64,000 bases of DNA. It comes from Robinsoniella peoriensis. Lineage in GTDB: Bacteria; Bacillota; Clostridia; Lachnospirales; Lachnospiraceae. Where the stretch lies: the NCBI RefSeq assembly GCF_042680125.1, contig NZ_JBHTNY010000034.1; one strand, 5' to 3'. Both the position numbers and the translations under genes were made by a program. Under the pieces are notes generated by a model. The model was not told where the DNA came from. It saw only the letters and a list, made by a program, of their open reading frames with translations, and did no database searches. How positions within the stretch are numbered: the stretch's first letter is position 1; each line of letters starts with the position of its first letter. Shown in pieces: positions 1 to 8,279 of this stretch.

Positions 1-22
1 GTTAGAAAATACCAGTTCTGCG

Positions 23-104
23 GCCAGCTGACGGAGTCCATACAAGTTTCCCACTCCCATCTTTCCGTACACTACCTCTGTAACAAAGCGTCCCCTTCCT
101 CAGC
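23..104 (-). repeat. dispersed intergenic repeat, copy A
   Basis: Read on the minus strand, this stretch contains GACGCTTTGT, then GGTAGTGTACGGAAAGATGG, then CTCCGTCAGCTGGC. The same three blocks in the same order occur at 42570-42641 on the plus strand. Parts recur at 21334-21366 and 29892-29930. No gene is apparent in bases 1-145, although a longer element may continue beyond the left edge. Function unknown; it may be the remnant of a decayed mobile element. Confidence 0.6.
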
Positions 105-145
105 TCCCCCCCCCCAATTCCAACCTGAAATTGCACACTCTAAAG

Positions 146-844
146 CTACCTGGATTCAAATAAAAACTGGTTATAGCGTTCCATCATCTCCTGCTTCCGA
201 TGTCTGGATACCTGCAGTTCTTTTCCATTTTTCAATAAAAGCCTGTCCTTCTCCAAAACTTTTATGTAAGACATATTTACGATATAACTGCGGTAAGGCT
301 GTATAAAACAAGCCGATTTCAATTCCTGATAAAGCATACTCAGGTTTTCATAGGTGGTAAACTCCTGGTTTTCCGTATGGATTATCACTTTATTGTTAAA
401 AGATTCAATATACTCAATTGCTTTTAGCGGTATGGAAACCTTATGGTATCCGCAAAGTACCTGAATACAGGCTTTCGAACAGGAAATACTCAGCCTGGCA
501 AAGCAGTCACATATCTGAAAATAATCCACCGGCTTTATCAGATAATTTACTGCATATAAGCGGAATGCTTCCACTGCGTAATCACATAATCCCGTTACAA
601 ATATTAATTTCCCACGATAATCTTCACATATTTCTTCAGCCAGCCTTTTACCCTCATTTTCTTCTATTCCTACGTCCAGAAAAATAACATCATAACAGTA
701 TCGTTTCAACGCATTTTTCATGGTAAATATCGATTGATGTATATGTACTTTGATATTCAAAGAATTTTCATATCCATACCTAAAAATGTAAGACTGTAGA
801 ACCTCAGAATCCTCAAAAACTGCATCACAAACAGCAATCAGCAT
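146..844 (-). CDS. LytTR-family response regulator
   Basis: A 232-residue protein with an N-terminal receiver domain (about residues 1-120) and a C-terminal LytTR DNA-binding domain (about 128-230), the AgrA/ComE/VirR architecture. The likely phosphoacceptor is Asp57 in the motif IFLDVG, and the conserved lysine is in LIKPVD near residue 104. The acidic pair that binds the metal is less typical (CDA at 6-8 rather than CDD). A GGGAGGTG ribosome site precedes the ATG. It is transcribed divergently from the second LytTR regulator at 1019 and has no kinase of its own in the window. It probably binds direct repeats such as those in the shared intergenic region, but its signal and targets are unknown. 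Confidence 0.9.
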   Translation of the reverse strand: MLIAVCDAVFEDSEVLQSYIFRYGYENSLNIKVHIHQSIFTMKNALKRYCYDVIFLDVGIEENEGKRLAEEICEDYRGKLIFVTGLCDYAVEAFRLYAVNYLIKPVDYFQICDCFARLSISCSKACIQVLCGYHKVSIPLKAIEYIESFNNKVIIHTENQEFTTYENLSMLYQELKSACFIQPYRSYIVNMSYIKVLEKDRLLLKNGKELQVSRHRKQEMMERYNQFLFESR

Positions 845-859
845 TACTCAACACCTCCC

Positions 860-988
860 TTATTACAAACAGATTAAATACTGTATAATTGTAATAAAAC
901 AGATTTTCCATAAATTCTCAATTCACTTGTAATAAAGCGCAGATTTTTGTAATAAAAATCACGAAAATAAACGAAAACATGTTATAAT
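860..988. promoter_or_regulatory. divergent regulatory region with TTGTAATAA repeats and a -10 box
   Basis: Between the two divergent LytTR regulators the 9-mer TTGTAATAA occurs at 889-897, 927-935 and 947-955 on the plus strand, and once inverted at 860-868. The copies at 927 and 947 are 20 bp apart, about two helical turns, as in LytTR direct-repeat operators. A TATAAT box at 983-988 lies 30 bp before the start at 1019, without a clear -35 hexamer, which would fit an activator-dependent promoter. The assignment to LytTR proteins is inference. Confidence 0.5.
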
Positions 989-1018
989 AATACGGAATAA
1001 AAAACAGGAGAAACAAAC

Positions 1019-1741
1019 ATGAAAATAGCTATCTGTGATGACAATATACAAGATTTAGACAACTTGACGAGACTTCTGGAAGGTTATTGCAGAAATCAGC
1101 AAATACCTATTGAACTTTCTGCCTATACATGTTCCAGAGAACTGCTTGCGGACTTTGACAAAATCAGATTTCCCCTTATTTTTCTTGACATCTATATGAA
1201 ATCTCCGGACGGCATGCAGACAGCAAAATTGCTGCGCAAAAAAGATACTGGCTTTCATCTGATTTTTACAACAACCAGCCTTGAACATCCTTTACAGGCA
1301 TTTAGCGTATCCGCTACCGATTATCTCATTAAGCCTATTACATATGAATCTCTGGACGTTTCCATGAAAAAATGTCAGAATCTTCTGAACCAGACGGCAC
1401 ATTATCTTGTTGTAAAAGATAAAAAACTGGTACGCAACATTTTAATACACGACATTTTCTGGACAGAAAGCAGAGGGCGGCTAACCTTATTGCATCTCGA
1501 AGATGAGATTATTGAGACATATCTCTCATATCGCGAACTGAAAAAACAGGCTGCCGGATTGCCCTTTCTGGAATGCATCAGGGGCTGTCTTGTAAATATG
1601 AATGATATAGACGCGGTTTTGGAACATGATTTTCTGTTGAAAAACAAAGATAAGGTTCCCATCCGGCTGCGTGGCTCTCTGGCAGTAAAACAGTCTTACT
1701 ATGACTATCTGTGGAGCCGTACAAGGAAGGAGTCAATCTAA
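1019..1741 (+). CDS. LytTR-family response regulator
   Basis: A 240-residue response regulator: receiver domain with CDD at 6-8, phosphoacceptor Asp57 in IFLDIY and lysine in LIKPIT, followed by a LytTR DNA-binding domain from about residue 130. A ribosome site (ACAGGAG) precedes the ATG. The stop codon directly abuts the ATG of the surface-protein gene at 1742, and a sensor kinase follows at 3683. The three genes therefore form an operon in which the kinase at 3683 most likely phosphorylates this regulator. It is similar in layout but clearly divergent in sequence from the regulator at 146-844. Confidence 0.92.
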   Translation: MKIAICDDNIQDLDNLTRLLEGYCRNQQIPIELSAYTCSRELLADFDKIRFPLIFLDIYMKSPDGMQTAKLLRKKDTGFHLIFTTTSLEHPLQAFSVSATDYLIKPITYESLDVSMKKCQNLLNQTAHYLVVKDKKLVRNILIHDIFWTESRGRLTLLHLEDEIIETYLSYRELKKQAAGLPFLECIRGCLVNMNDIDAVLEHDFLLKNKDKVPIRLRGSLAVKQSYYDYLWSRTRKESI

Positions 1742-3643
1742 ATGAATCATGGTTTTGCACGAATATATGGTGCCTTTATCACCTTGTTACTGCTTCTCTC
1801 TCTTGTATATCTACCGGTATCTGCAAGTGAAATAGAACATTCAGCTACCGGCAATAAGGATATCGTATATTCCGGAAATGAGCTTATGAACTGGTTTGCC
1901 GAACACCCAAACGGCGGAGAAGTAACCTTAGGCTACACGATTAATACTGGCAGATATCTGTCGCTGAATACCACTTCCCCCGTTACCATACATATGAACG
2001 GTTATGGCATTAAAGTTCTGAGCTCAATTAGTATATTCGGCCCGGTCAGAATGGTCAGTATTGATAATCCGGTACCTGTATTAGATATAGCCCCCGATAC
2101 AAGCATCTCTTTTACTAAGGACGTGCGTATAGAAGTGGTAAACAGCTGCGGGCTATATTTTGAGGGCGATGCAAATGCCGATTTACCGGATAACTCCAAC
2201 AGTAGTTTTAGCAGTAGTTTTTTTAATATATCTGTTTCCGGGCCTAAGGGTATTGGTATTAAATGCAATGGTAATCTTTCTCTGGATTCCTTTAATATCC
2301 GATTAGAGAAAGGCGCCTGCGGTATGGAAGTGCTGGGAAATACCTCTTTATTTTTAACTGGTATTGCAGGCAATGGCATACCTCTGCGTACAGCCGGGGA
2401 TGTCTCTTTAGATTGCTGCGGCATATCTGATGTACCGGCAAATGCAAAAGTCATTAACCGAATCGTGTCATTAAGCGATTCCGCTGTTAATTATATTATA
2501 TCGCCGGGTACTTCAGACGAACTACTGGCCCGGATCCCGCAATTAATGCAATATGCATTTCAGTCTGATGACCCAACCGTACCAAAAAGGACAGCTTTAT
2601 TACCCATCACCTGGAACATTGAAAATGTAGATCCTGAGACACCTGGAATTTACAAGTTTTCAACTTACCCGGAAGCCTTTCCTGTCCTTGGATTGGATAT
2701 AGATTTCCCTCAGATAACCTGCTCTGTTTTAGTTACTGAACCCGGAAAATTCTATTTGTACGGCGCATCCTCTACGAATAATAATGTCCGTCTTTACTTT
2801 TATAATACTCCGCCATACAAGTCCGCCATTGAGCTTTTTTACTCCACAGATGCTGGTTCCAACTGGCAGCCTTTTGAGAACTTTTCGTTTTTACATCCAG
2901 GAGAATTGTATCTGGAGACTCCCCTGGATAAAAGCTTAAGTTATTTATTCCAGGCAGATATTACTGCTGACGGCATTACAATCAGAACCAATATACTGAA
3001 AGTGGAATATGGTCCGGATGGGCACATCACCCCTCAGATTACGGATGGCGACCGGGATGGAAGTGACCGGGATGATCAGCCTGTAATACCTCCGGATAGC
3101 GGAATTAAGCCACCAAATGAATCATATCCTCCAAACGATATGCTGCCATCACCGTCCCCCGGAGATAACAGCAATTCTTCTGAGGAATCCGAGTCATCCG
3201 CTTTGGACGTTGAAACAGAACCGTTACCCTCCACTAAACCGCCCTCCACTAAGCCGTTCCCTGCCAAGCCGTCGCCCGCTAATCCGCCCTCCACTGGAGA
3301 GATCGTAATTGATTCTCCAGGGGATGAGGGTAGTTCTTCAGCGAAAACACCAGCTTCGCAGCAAGGCAGCATACCAGAAAATAATAACCGCTCTGATATG
3401 ACTGAAACAGAATCTGCCTCGGCCAAAACAGCTGATAATGTGAAAAAAGAATCTTTTATGCCGGAAACATCACCGGTTCTGAAAGCAGCTCCGAATACCG
3501 GCACCGACTCTGCCCAAAACAATATCACTAATCCCATGCCCGTAGGAAAGTCCGGGCATGTACTGCCGAAGTTATTACTTTTATGTTCCGCAGTTATTCT
3601 GGCATGTCTGACTCTGTATTGGAGAGGCAAACGGAAATATTAA
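1742..3643 (+). CDS. secreted, membrane-anchored surface protein of unknown function
   Basis: A 633-residue protein with a signal peptide (hydrophobic segment about residues 12-26, ending SASE) and a C-terminal hydrophobic helix followed by WRGKRKY, so it should be anchored on the outer face. No canonical LPxTG motif is visible. The first 400 residues contain a polysaccharide-lyase-like run of short beta-type segments rich in Asn, Gly and Ser. Residues about 440-600 are a low-complexity Pro/Ser/Thr/Glu linker with degenerate PPSTKP repeats, typical of a wall-spanning stalk. It begins immediately after the stop of the regulator gene and precedes the sensor kinase, so it may be an accessory ligand-sensing or surface component of that system. 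No enzyme motif was recognised. Confidence 0.8.
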   Translation: MNHGFARIYGAFITLLLLLSLVYLPVSASEIEHSATGNKDIVYSGNELMNWFAEHPNGGEVTLGYTINTGRYLSLNTTSPVTIHMNGYGIKVLSSISIFGPVRMVSIDNPVPVLDIAPDTSISFTKDVRIEVVNSCGLYFEGDANADLPDNSNSSFSSSFFNISVSGPKGIGIKCNGNLSLDSFNIRLEKGACGMEVLGNTSLFLTGIAGNGIPLRTAGDVSLDCCGISDVPANAKVINRIVSLSDSAVNYIISPGTSDELLARIPQLMQYAFQSDDPTVPKRTALLPITWNIENVDPETPGIYKFSTYPEAFPVLGLDIDFPQITCSVLVTEPGKFYLYGASSTNNNVRLYFYNTPPYKSAIELFYSTDAGSNWQPFENFSFLHPGELYLETPLDKSLSYLFQADITADGITIRTNILKVEYGPDGHITPQITDGDRDGSDRDDQPVIPPDSGIKPPNESYPPNDMLPSPSPGDNSNSSEESESSALDVETEPLPSTKPPSTKPFPAKPSPANPPSTGEIVIDSPGDEGSSSAKTPASQQGSIPENNNRSDMTETESASAKTADNVKKESFMPETSPVLKAAPNTGTDSAQNNITNPMPVGKSGHVLPKLLLLCSAVILACLTLYWRGKRKY

Positions 3644-3682
3644 GACAAACACCCAAAATCTCTTAGAAAGGAGCCTCCTACA

Positions 3683-5602
3683 TTGCAGATATCAGGCAAA
3701 CACAAAGACAAATATCCCCTACTTCTGGCGGTGGCTATTCTTACCGGCATCCTTCTGTTTTCATTCAATGCCGTCCATAATAACAAGTATGCACTGCAAA
3801 CGCCACAGGGCAAAAACGGAGTGCTGGATCTGCGAAATACCGAAACGGATTATTTATATCTCATCAGCGGCTGGGAATTCTATCAATACCGGCTTCTTAC
3901 ACCCGACGAACTCCATTCCCAGTCCCCAGCCTGCAGCAACTATGTATCCATCGGTCAGCATGGAGGCTTTGAATTGGGAGATAAAGCAAAGAATCCCCAT
4001 GGAAGCGCAACTTACCGCCTGACTATCCTGAACAACGCTGATACTCCCCAAATGCTGGAGGTTCCTGAGATTTATTCCTCCTGCCGCATCTGGGTTAACG
4101 GGAAATTAGTTACTTCGTTTGGATCTGTAGATCCAGCCAGTTATCAGAGAGGGATTGCCAACACCCTGATCACCATTCCACCATCGGATAAAACAGAAAT
4201 TGTAATTCAGGCAACCGATCCGGACAGTCTTTACAGCGGTCTTACCTATCCTCCCGCTTTTGGTAATCCCGCCAAAGTCACAAAATTTTTTATCCTGCGG
4301 CTGTTGATTTACACCATGGCATTCACGGTTACTATTCTCATAGGTATTTTTTATCTGTTCACTCAGACGAAAACAAAGCAGAAAAAGACTGCTGTAATGT
4401 TCTTCTTACTCTGCGTCTTTTATGCTGGATATATCAGCTATCCACTGGTTCATGCCATTGGATTTGACAGTTTCTTCTGGTACCGTTTAGAATCATTTAG
4501 TCTGTATGCCATGTTATTAATACTGATTATACAGCAGGGGGGCATCTGCCGGATCCCCGGGAAATGCCGCTATCCAATGGCTGCTGCCAGCTTTCTGATC
4601 TGTCTGGCAGTTCTGATTATGCCCACGTTATGGAAAGATAACATAAATATCATGCTGCTTTACAGTAAACTGTTAATGTACTACAAATGGATTGCGGCAG
4701 GTTACCTGATTCTCAGTACAATGGCTGCCGTATTAGATAAAACCAGATATTCCAGACGACTGTTGATAGGTTTTGGTCTTATGGGTTCCGCTTTGGCAAT
4801 AGACCGGATCTTTCCGTTATATGAGCCCATTGTCGCCGGATGGCCACTGGAAATAGCAGGATTTATTGTAGTTCTTCTGCTATGCAGTATCTTATTTTCG
4901 GAGACCGTATCCATATACCGCAGCATGCTGGTATTAAAAGAACAGGAGAAATATAACAGGCGCCAGTTAGCGGTTCAGCAGGAACAATACCAGCGCCTGA
5001 TCTCATCCATAGAAGCAACAGCTAAAAACCGACACGACCTGCGCCACCACATCCTGGCAATTCGTTCCCTGGCTGAAAACCAGGAACAGGAGAAACTTCT
5101 TGATTACCTGAATCAGTTTGAAAATCATTTTAAAACCGCATCTAATCTCATAGTTTGTCAGAATCATGCTGTTAATTCCATCCTGGTTCATTACCTTATT
5201 CTTGCCAGGGAGGAAGCAATCCCCACTAGAACAGATATCAGTCTGCCGGATGACCTGGGCGGAATATCAGATATTAATTTGTGCGTGATATTAGGTAACA
5301 GCCTGGAGAATGCATTAGAAGCATCAAGACGTATGGTAAATGGAGAAGCCCTCTTGCAGATCTGCATTCAGCCAATGGGTTCCATGCTCTCCATCACAAT
5401 AGATAACAACTGTGAAAATATCGCTCTTCCCGATGCAAAAGGCGGGTTTTTATCTGACAAAAGGAACCGGAAAATATCCGGTTTGGGCGTTTTAAATATT
5501 CGGACCGCTGTAGAACAATGCAATGGAATAGTAAAATTTGAAAATTTGCAAAAAGAATTCCGAACCTCAATCTTGCTGCCTATAAAAAACGGCCGATGTT
5601 AG
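3683..5602 (+). CDS. 7TMR-DISM sensor histidine kinase with GHKL ATPase domain
   Basis: A 639-residue membrane kinase starting with TTG, chosen because AAAGGAG lies about 9 bases upstream. Order of parts: one N-terminal membrane segment, an extracellular jelly-roll ligand-binding region (about 40-190, 7TMR-DISMED2-like), seven membrane helices (about 200-410), a coiled linker, an AgrC-type phosphorylation box with RHDLRHH near residue 450, and a GHKL ATPase with N-box NLCVILGNSLENALEAS and G-box GLGVLNI. It is the third gene of an operon with a LytTR regulator and a surface protein, so it very likely signals to that regulator. The extracellular fold suggests carbohydrate or another small ligand; that is family-level inference. 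Confidence 0.9.
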   Translation: MQISGKHKDKYPLLLAVAILTGILLFSFNAVHNNKYALQTPQGKNGVLDLRNTETDYLYLISGWEFYQYRLLTPDELHSQSPACSNYVSIGQHGGFELGDKAKNPHGSATYRLTILNNADTPQMLEVPEIYSSCRIWVNGKLVTSFGSVDPASYQRGIANTLITIPPSDKTEIVIQATDPDSLYSGLTYPPAFGNPAKVTKFFILRLLIYTMAFTVTILIGIFYLFTQTKTKQKKTAVMFFLLCVFYAGYISYPLVHAIGFDSFFWYRLESFSLYAMLLILIIQQGGICRIPGKCRYPMAAASFLICLAVLIMPTLWKDNINIMLLYSKLLMYYKWIAAGYLILSTMAAVLDKTRYSRRLLIGFGLMGSALAIDRIFPLYEPIVAGWPLEIAGFIVVLLLCSILFSETVSIYRSMLVLKEQEKYNRRQLAVQQEQYQRLISSIEATAKNRHDLRHHILAIRSLAENQEQEKLLDYLNQFENHFKTASNLIVCQNHAVNSILVHYLILAREEAIPTRTDISLPDDLGGISDINLCVILGNSLENALEASRRMVNGEALLQICIQPMGSMLSITIDNNCENIALPDAKGGFLSDKRNRKISGLGVLNIRTAVEQCNGIVKFENLQKEFRTSILLPIKNGRC

Positions 5603-5633
5603 CTGATCAGAGTTTTGCATAGCGGGCTATGTA

Positions 5634-5930
5634 TTACACTATTGTCAGGATATCGCTGAACCCTGTCATATCAAAAACATCCTGTACTTCTTCACATACA
5701 TGATGAAGTTCCATAGAACCCTGCTGATTCATCTGCTTCTGGGCTCCCAATAAAACACGTAATCCTGCCGAAGAAATGTAATCCAGGTTTTCCATATCCA
5801 GAACCAGCTCTGCAGTATTCGAAAGCGATGCCTCCAGTTCCTTCTCCAGCTGGGGCGCCGTCATCGTGTCCAGACGCCCTTCTAATTCTAATACTAATTT
5901 ACTTTCATCTATTTTCTTTATAATATTCAT
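5634..5930 (-). CDS. STAS-domain anti-sigma factor antagonist
   Basis: A 98-residue single-domain STAS protein of the RsbV/SpoIIAA type. The motif DYISSAGLRVLL contains the serine normally phosphorylated by an RsbW-like kinase. The start MNIIKK is preferred over an upstream in-frame ATG because family members begin close to this point. It lies after the RiPP export genes, but its probable partners (RsbW-like kinase, SpoIIE phosphatase, sigma factor) lie at 13.6-16.7 kb, on the other side of the RiPP cluster. No strong ribosome site is adjacent; instead a structured leader with an upstream ORF ends 2 bases before the ATG, which suggests translational coupling. Confidence 0.9.
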   Translation of the reverse strand: MNIIKKIDESKLVLELEGRLDTMTAPQLEKELEASLSNTAELVLDMENLDYISSAGLRVLLGAQKQMNQQGSMELHHVCEEVQDVFDMTGFSDILTIV

Positions 5931-6040
5931 AGTTATCCCCATGATGTACTGCGCATTGTTTGCAATACAGCCACTCTCAGACAGGTTGAAAGAATCACAA
6001 GTGGCATCCTTTCTTCATCTTTATTTTCTTTCAACCTTTA
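5931..6040 (-). promoter_or_regulatory. structured leader element (copy 1) upstream of the STAS gene
   Basis: The leader contains a perfect 12-bp stem, AGGTTGAAAGAA with TTCTTTCAACCT (arms at 5983-5994 and 6026-6037). A ribosome site AAAGGA lies in its loop. A second, weaker hairpin around TATTGC follows, then the STAS start codon. Closely similar elements lie before cysD and the sucrose phosphorylase gene. It may be a cis-acting RNA or a mobile palindromic repeat; the role is inference. Confidence 0.6.
5933..5998 (-). CDS. 21-residue upstream ORF in the STAS leader
   Basis: A GTG-initiated ORF (starting MILSTC) with an AAAGGA site 8 bases upstream. It ends in TAA only 2 bases before the STAS ATG. 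Equivalent ORFs in the cysD and sucrose phosphorylase leaders also start M/V-I-L-S. The peptide sequence itself is not well conserved, so the act of translation, rather than the product, is the likelier function. Confidence 0.4.
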   Translation of the reverse strand: MILSTCLRVAVLQTMRSTSWG

Positions 6041-6078
6041 TGTTACAAATGCAATTACAGAAAATTACGGCACTTCCA

Positions 6079-8268
6079 CTATTTTTCCGACCCTATCTGC
6101 TGTCTTTTCACCAGTTCTGAGAAAAATCCGCCTTTTGCATTTAATTCCTCATAGGTTCCATCTTCAATGATCCGCCCTCTATCCAATACAATGATCCGGT
6201 CACATGCTTTAATGGTAGAAAGCCTGTGTGCAATTACGATTCTGGTACTTTTTAGTTCTGCAAGCGCATCTGACACCTGTCTCTGGGTAATATTATCAAG
6301 TGCAGATGTGGCCTCATCCAGCATCAGTATCTTTGGTTTTGGCGCAATGGCTCTGGCAATCATTAACCTCTGACGCTGTCCGCCCGATATTCCCCCGGCT
6401 CCTTCACCAATCATTGTAAACATTCCCATGGGCATTTCCCGGATATCCCGGGCGATTCCTGCTTTTTCGGCAGCATCCCAGGCATCCGGCAAAGTCAGCC
6501 ACGGTGCCGAAATTGTAATATTCGCAAAGATATCTCCGCTAAAAAGCTTTCCGTTCTGCATTACCACGCCGATCTGCCGCCTGAGAGATTTCAGATCCAC
6601 TTTCTGAATATCTCTGCCGTCATAATAGACAGCTCCGGTATCCGGCTTTTCGAATCCCAGCATAAGACGCATCAGCGTAGACTTTCCACAGCCGGTGGTT
6701 CCCACAATCGCCACATACTGACCCCTGTTTATTTTGAGACTCAGGTTGTCAATGATTAACGGCGTGTCCTCCTGGTATCGGAAAGATACCTGGTTTAATT
6801 CAATGGTTCCTGAAACAGATTTAACAATTTCTTTGTTTTCACTGATTTCTGGGGGAGTCTGCAATATTGGCTGTGACAGTTCCAGGATGGGTTTAATCAT
6901 GGCTACGGTTGAAACCGTCGCTACCAGTGACAGAATCGCTGTGCTAACCATACCGTATGCCACATTAAAAGCAACATAATTGGCTACCGTAATTGCACTT
7001 TTCACGGATACCCAGTAGATCAGCAGCGTCCCGAGCAATGCTGCAGCCGGTGAAACTGCTTTTTGAATCTTAACCAACAGAGGCGGATTGTAATCTGCAT
7101 CTGCTTCCTCATGATACACATTCGCCCATTTTACAAATGCCCTCTTTTCACTACCCGACATCTTAATTTTCTGAATACCGGAATAGAGAGCAAAAACCAC
7201 CCCTTCGACTTTGGAGGACGACCGGATCTTTTTTCGCAGCACCCGGATCTGCCCCCATGCCCCCAGAAAGGCAATGATCAGCTGCATTAAGATTACAAGA
7301 AATGCAGTAGCGGCCAACTGTGGAGAAATCCGAATGATTTGCAGAATATAGCTCAGTGAAAAGACCGCCATTAATCCTATCCCCAGTACCCCGTTTGCCA
7401 GAATACTGCATATATTCTCCAGGGCACGCACCCTGTTTGCCAGATCTCCGGAATTATAATTCTTAAAAAACTGAACTGGCATATTAATTACCCGTCCCAT
7501 TACGGCACTTTCCAGAATAACACTCATTTTCGTCTCTATTTTTGTCTGAACCAGCGTTTTGGTTATATTCATTAAAAATGTTGAGATTGCCGCACCGAAA
7601 AGTAAAAACGATACAGACAACACCATGGACATCTGACCTGCCGGAATAATATGGCTGAAAATCAGGGTATTAGCAGCCGGTGTGATTAATCCCAGCATTG
7701 TTACCGCAAGTGCTGCAAATCCTAGAAGCAATTTATCATCCATGCCTATATTCCCCAGCAAAAAGATAATTAAATCCTTTCCGGAAAGTTCCTTTTGGGG
7801 AAGTGGTTTGTAAAAACAAATGGCATCTTCTTTCAGCCGCTCATTAATGCGGGCATCCACTTTTAGCTCATTCCCGCTCTCATAATCAAAATAACGGTAG
7901 CCGCTAAAAGCTTTTGGTATCAAAGCCACCGGCCGTCCTTCCTTCGTTTCTCCCAGGACAGGTCCCATACTGTCTTTCCACCATTTTCCCCGAAGACGCA
8001 TATGCCGCCACATTACTCCGGACGGTTCAAAGAGATATTGAATCTGTTCATGTATTTCAACTATATTTTCAGGAATTTCTGTTTTATCTATTCGATAGTA
8101 TTTACAGATTTTTGTGAGTGCATCTTTCCCCTGTCCCTCTTCTGCAAGATGACCATAGTCAATTTTTTCTTTCCTACCAACGACTTCGGCAAGCTTTGCA
8201 TAGGATTTCTTCATCTCGCCTGCATCGTATTGCAGCCGCTCTTTTACCTGACTGTCAAACCAACCCAT
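6079..8268 (-). CDS. NHLM-type bacteriocin export ABC transporter, permease/ATPase without peptidase
   Basis: A 729-residue half-transporter fused to its ATPase. About 160 N-terminal residues form a soluble region that is not a C39 peptidase. Then come six membrane segments (about 170-440) and an ABC ATPase with Walker A GTTGCGKST, signature ISGGQRQR and Walker B ILMLDEATSALD. This matches the second ABC subunit of NHLM/NHLP-type RiPP export systems. It follows the peptidase-containing ABC gene by 11 bases and has a strong AGGAGGG ribosome site. It probably pairs with that protein to export the matured peptide. It is the last gene of the apparent export operon. Confidence 0.9.
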   Translation of the reverse strand: MGWFDSQVKERLQYDAGEMKKSYAKLAEVVGRKEKIDYGHLAEEGQGKDALTKICKYYRIDKTEIPENIVEIHEQIQYLFEPSGVMWRHMRLRGKWWKDSMGPVLGETKEGRPVALIPKAFSGYRYFDYESGNELKVDARINERLKEDAICFYKPLPQKELSGKDLIIFLLGNIGMDDKLLLGFAALAVTMLGLITPAANTLIFSHIIPAGQMSMVLSVSFLLFGAAISTFLMNITKTLVQTKIETKMSVILESAVMGRVINMPVQFFKNYNSGDLANRVRALENICSILANGVLGIGLMAVFSLSYILQIIRISPQLAATAFLVILMQLIIAFLGAWGQIRVLRKKIRSSSKVEGVVFALYSGIQKIKMSGSEKRAFVKWANVYHEEADADYNPPLLVKIQKAVSPAAALLGTLLIYWVSVKSAITVANYVAFNVAYGMVSTAILSLVATVSTVAMIKPILELSQPILQTPPEISENKEIVKSVSGTIELNQVSFRYQEDTPLIIDNLSLKINRGQYVAIVGTTGCGKSTLMRLMLGFEKPDTGAVYYDGRDIQKVDLKSLRRQIGVVMQNGKLFSGDIFANITISAPWLTLPDAWDAAEKAGIARDIREMPMGMFTMIGEGAGGISGGQRQRLMIARAIAPKPKILMLDEATSALDNITQRQVSDALAELKSTRIVIAHRLSTIKACDRIIVLDRGRIIEDGTYEELNAKGGFFSELVKRQQIGSEK

Positions 8269-8279
8269 AACCTGCCCTC

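Noticed and set aside
1..60. Possible gene end at the left edge, reading GNLYGLRQLAAEL on the minus strand
   Set aside because: The related copy D reads GNWYGLRQLARIAGAI and then stops, and the sequence is too short to support a coding call.
2002..3630. Long minus-strand open frames opposite the surface protein gene
   Set aside because: They mirror the Pro/Ser/Thr-rich composition of the plus-strand gene, lack ribosome sites and resemble no family.
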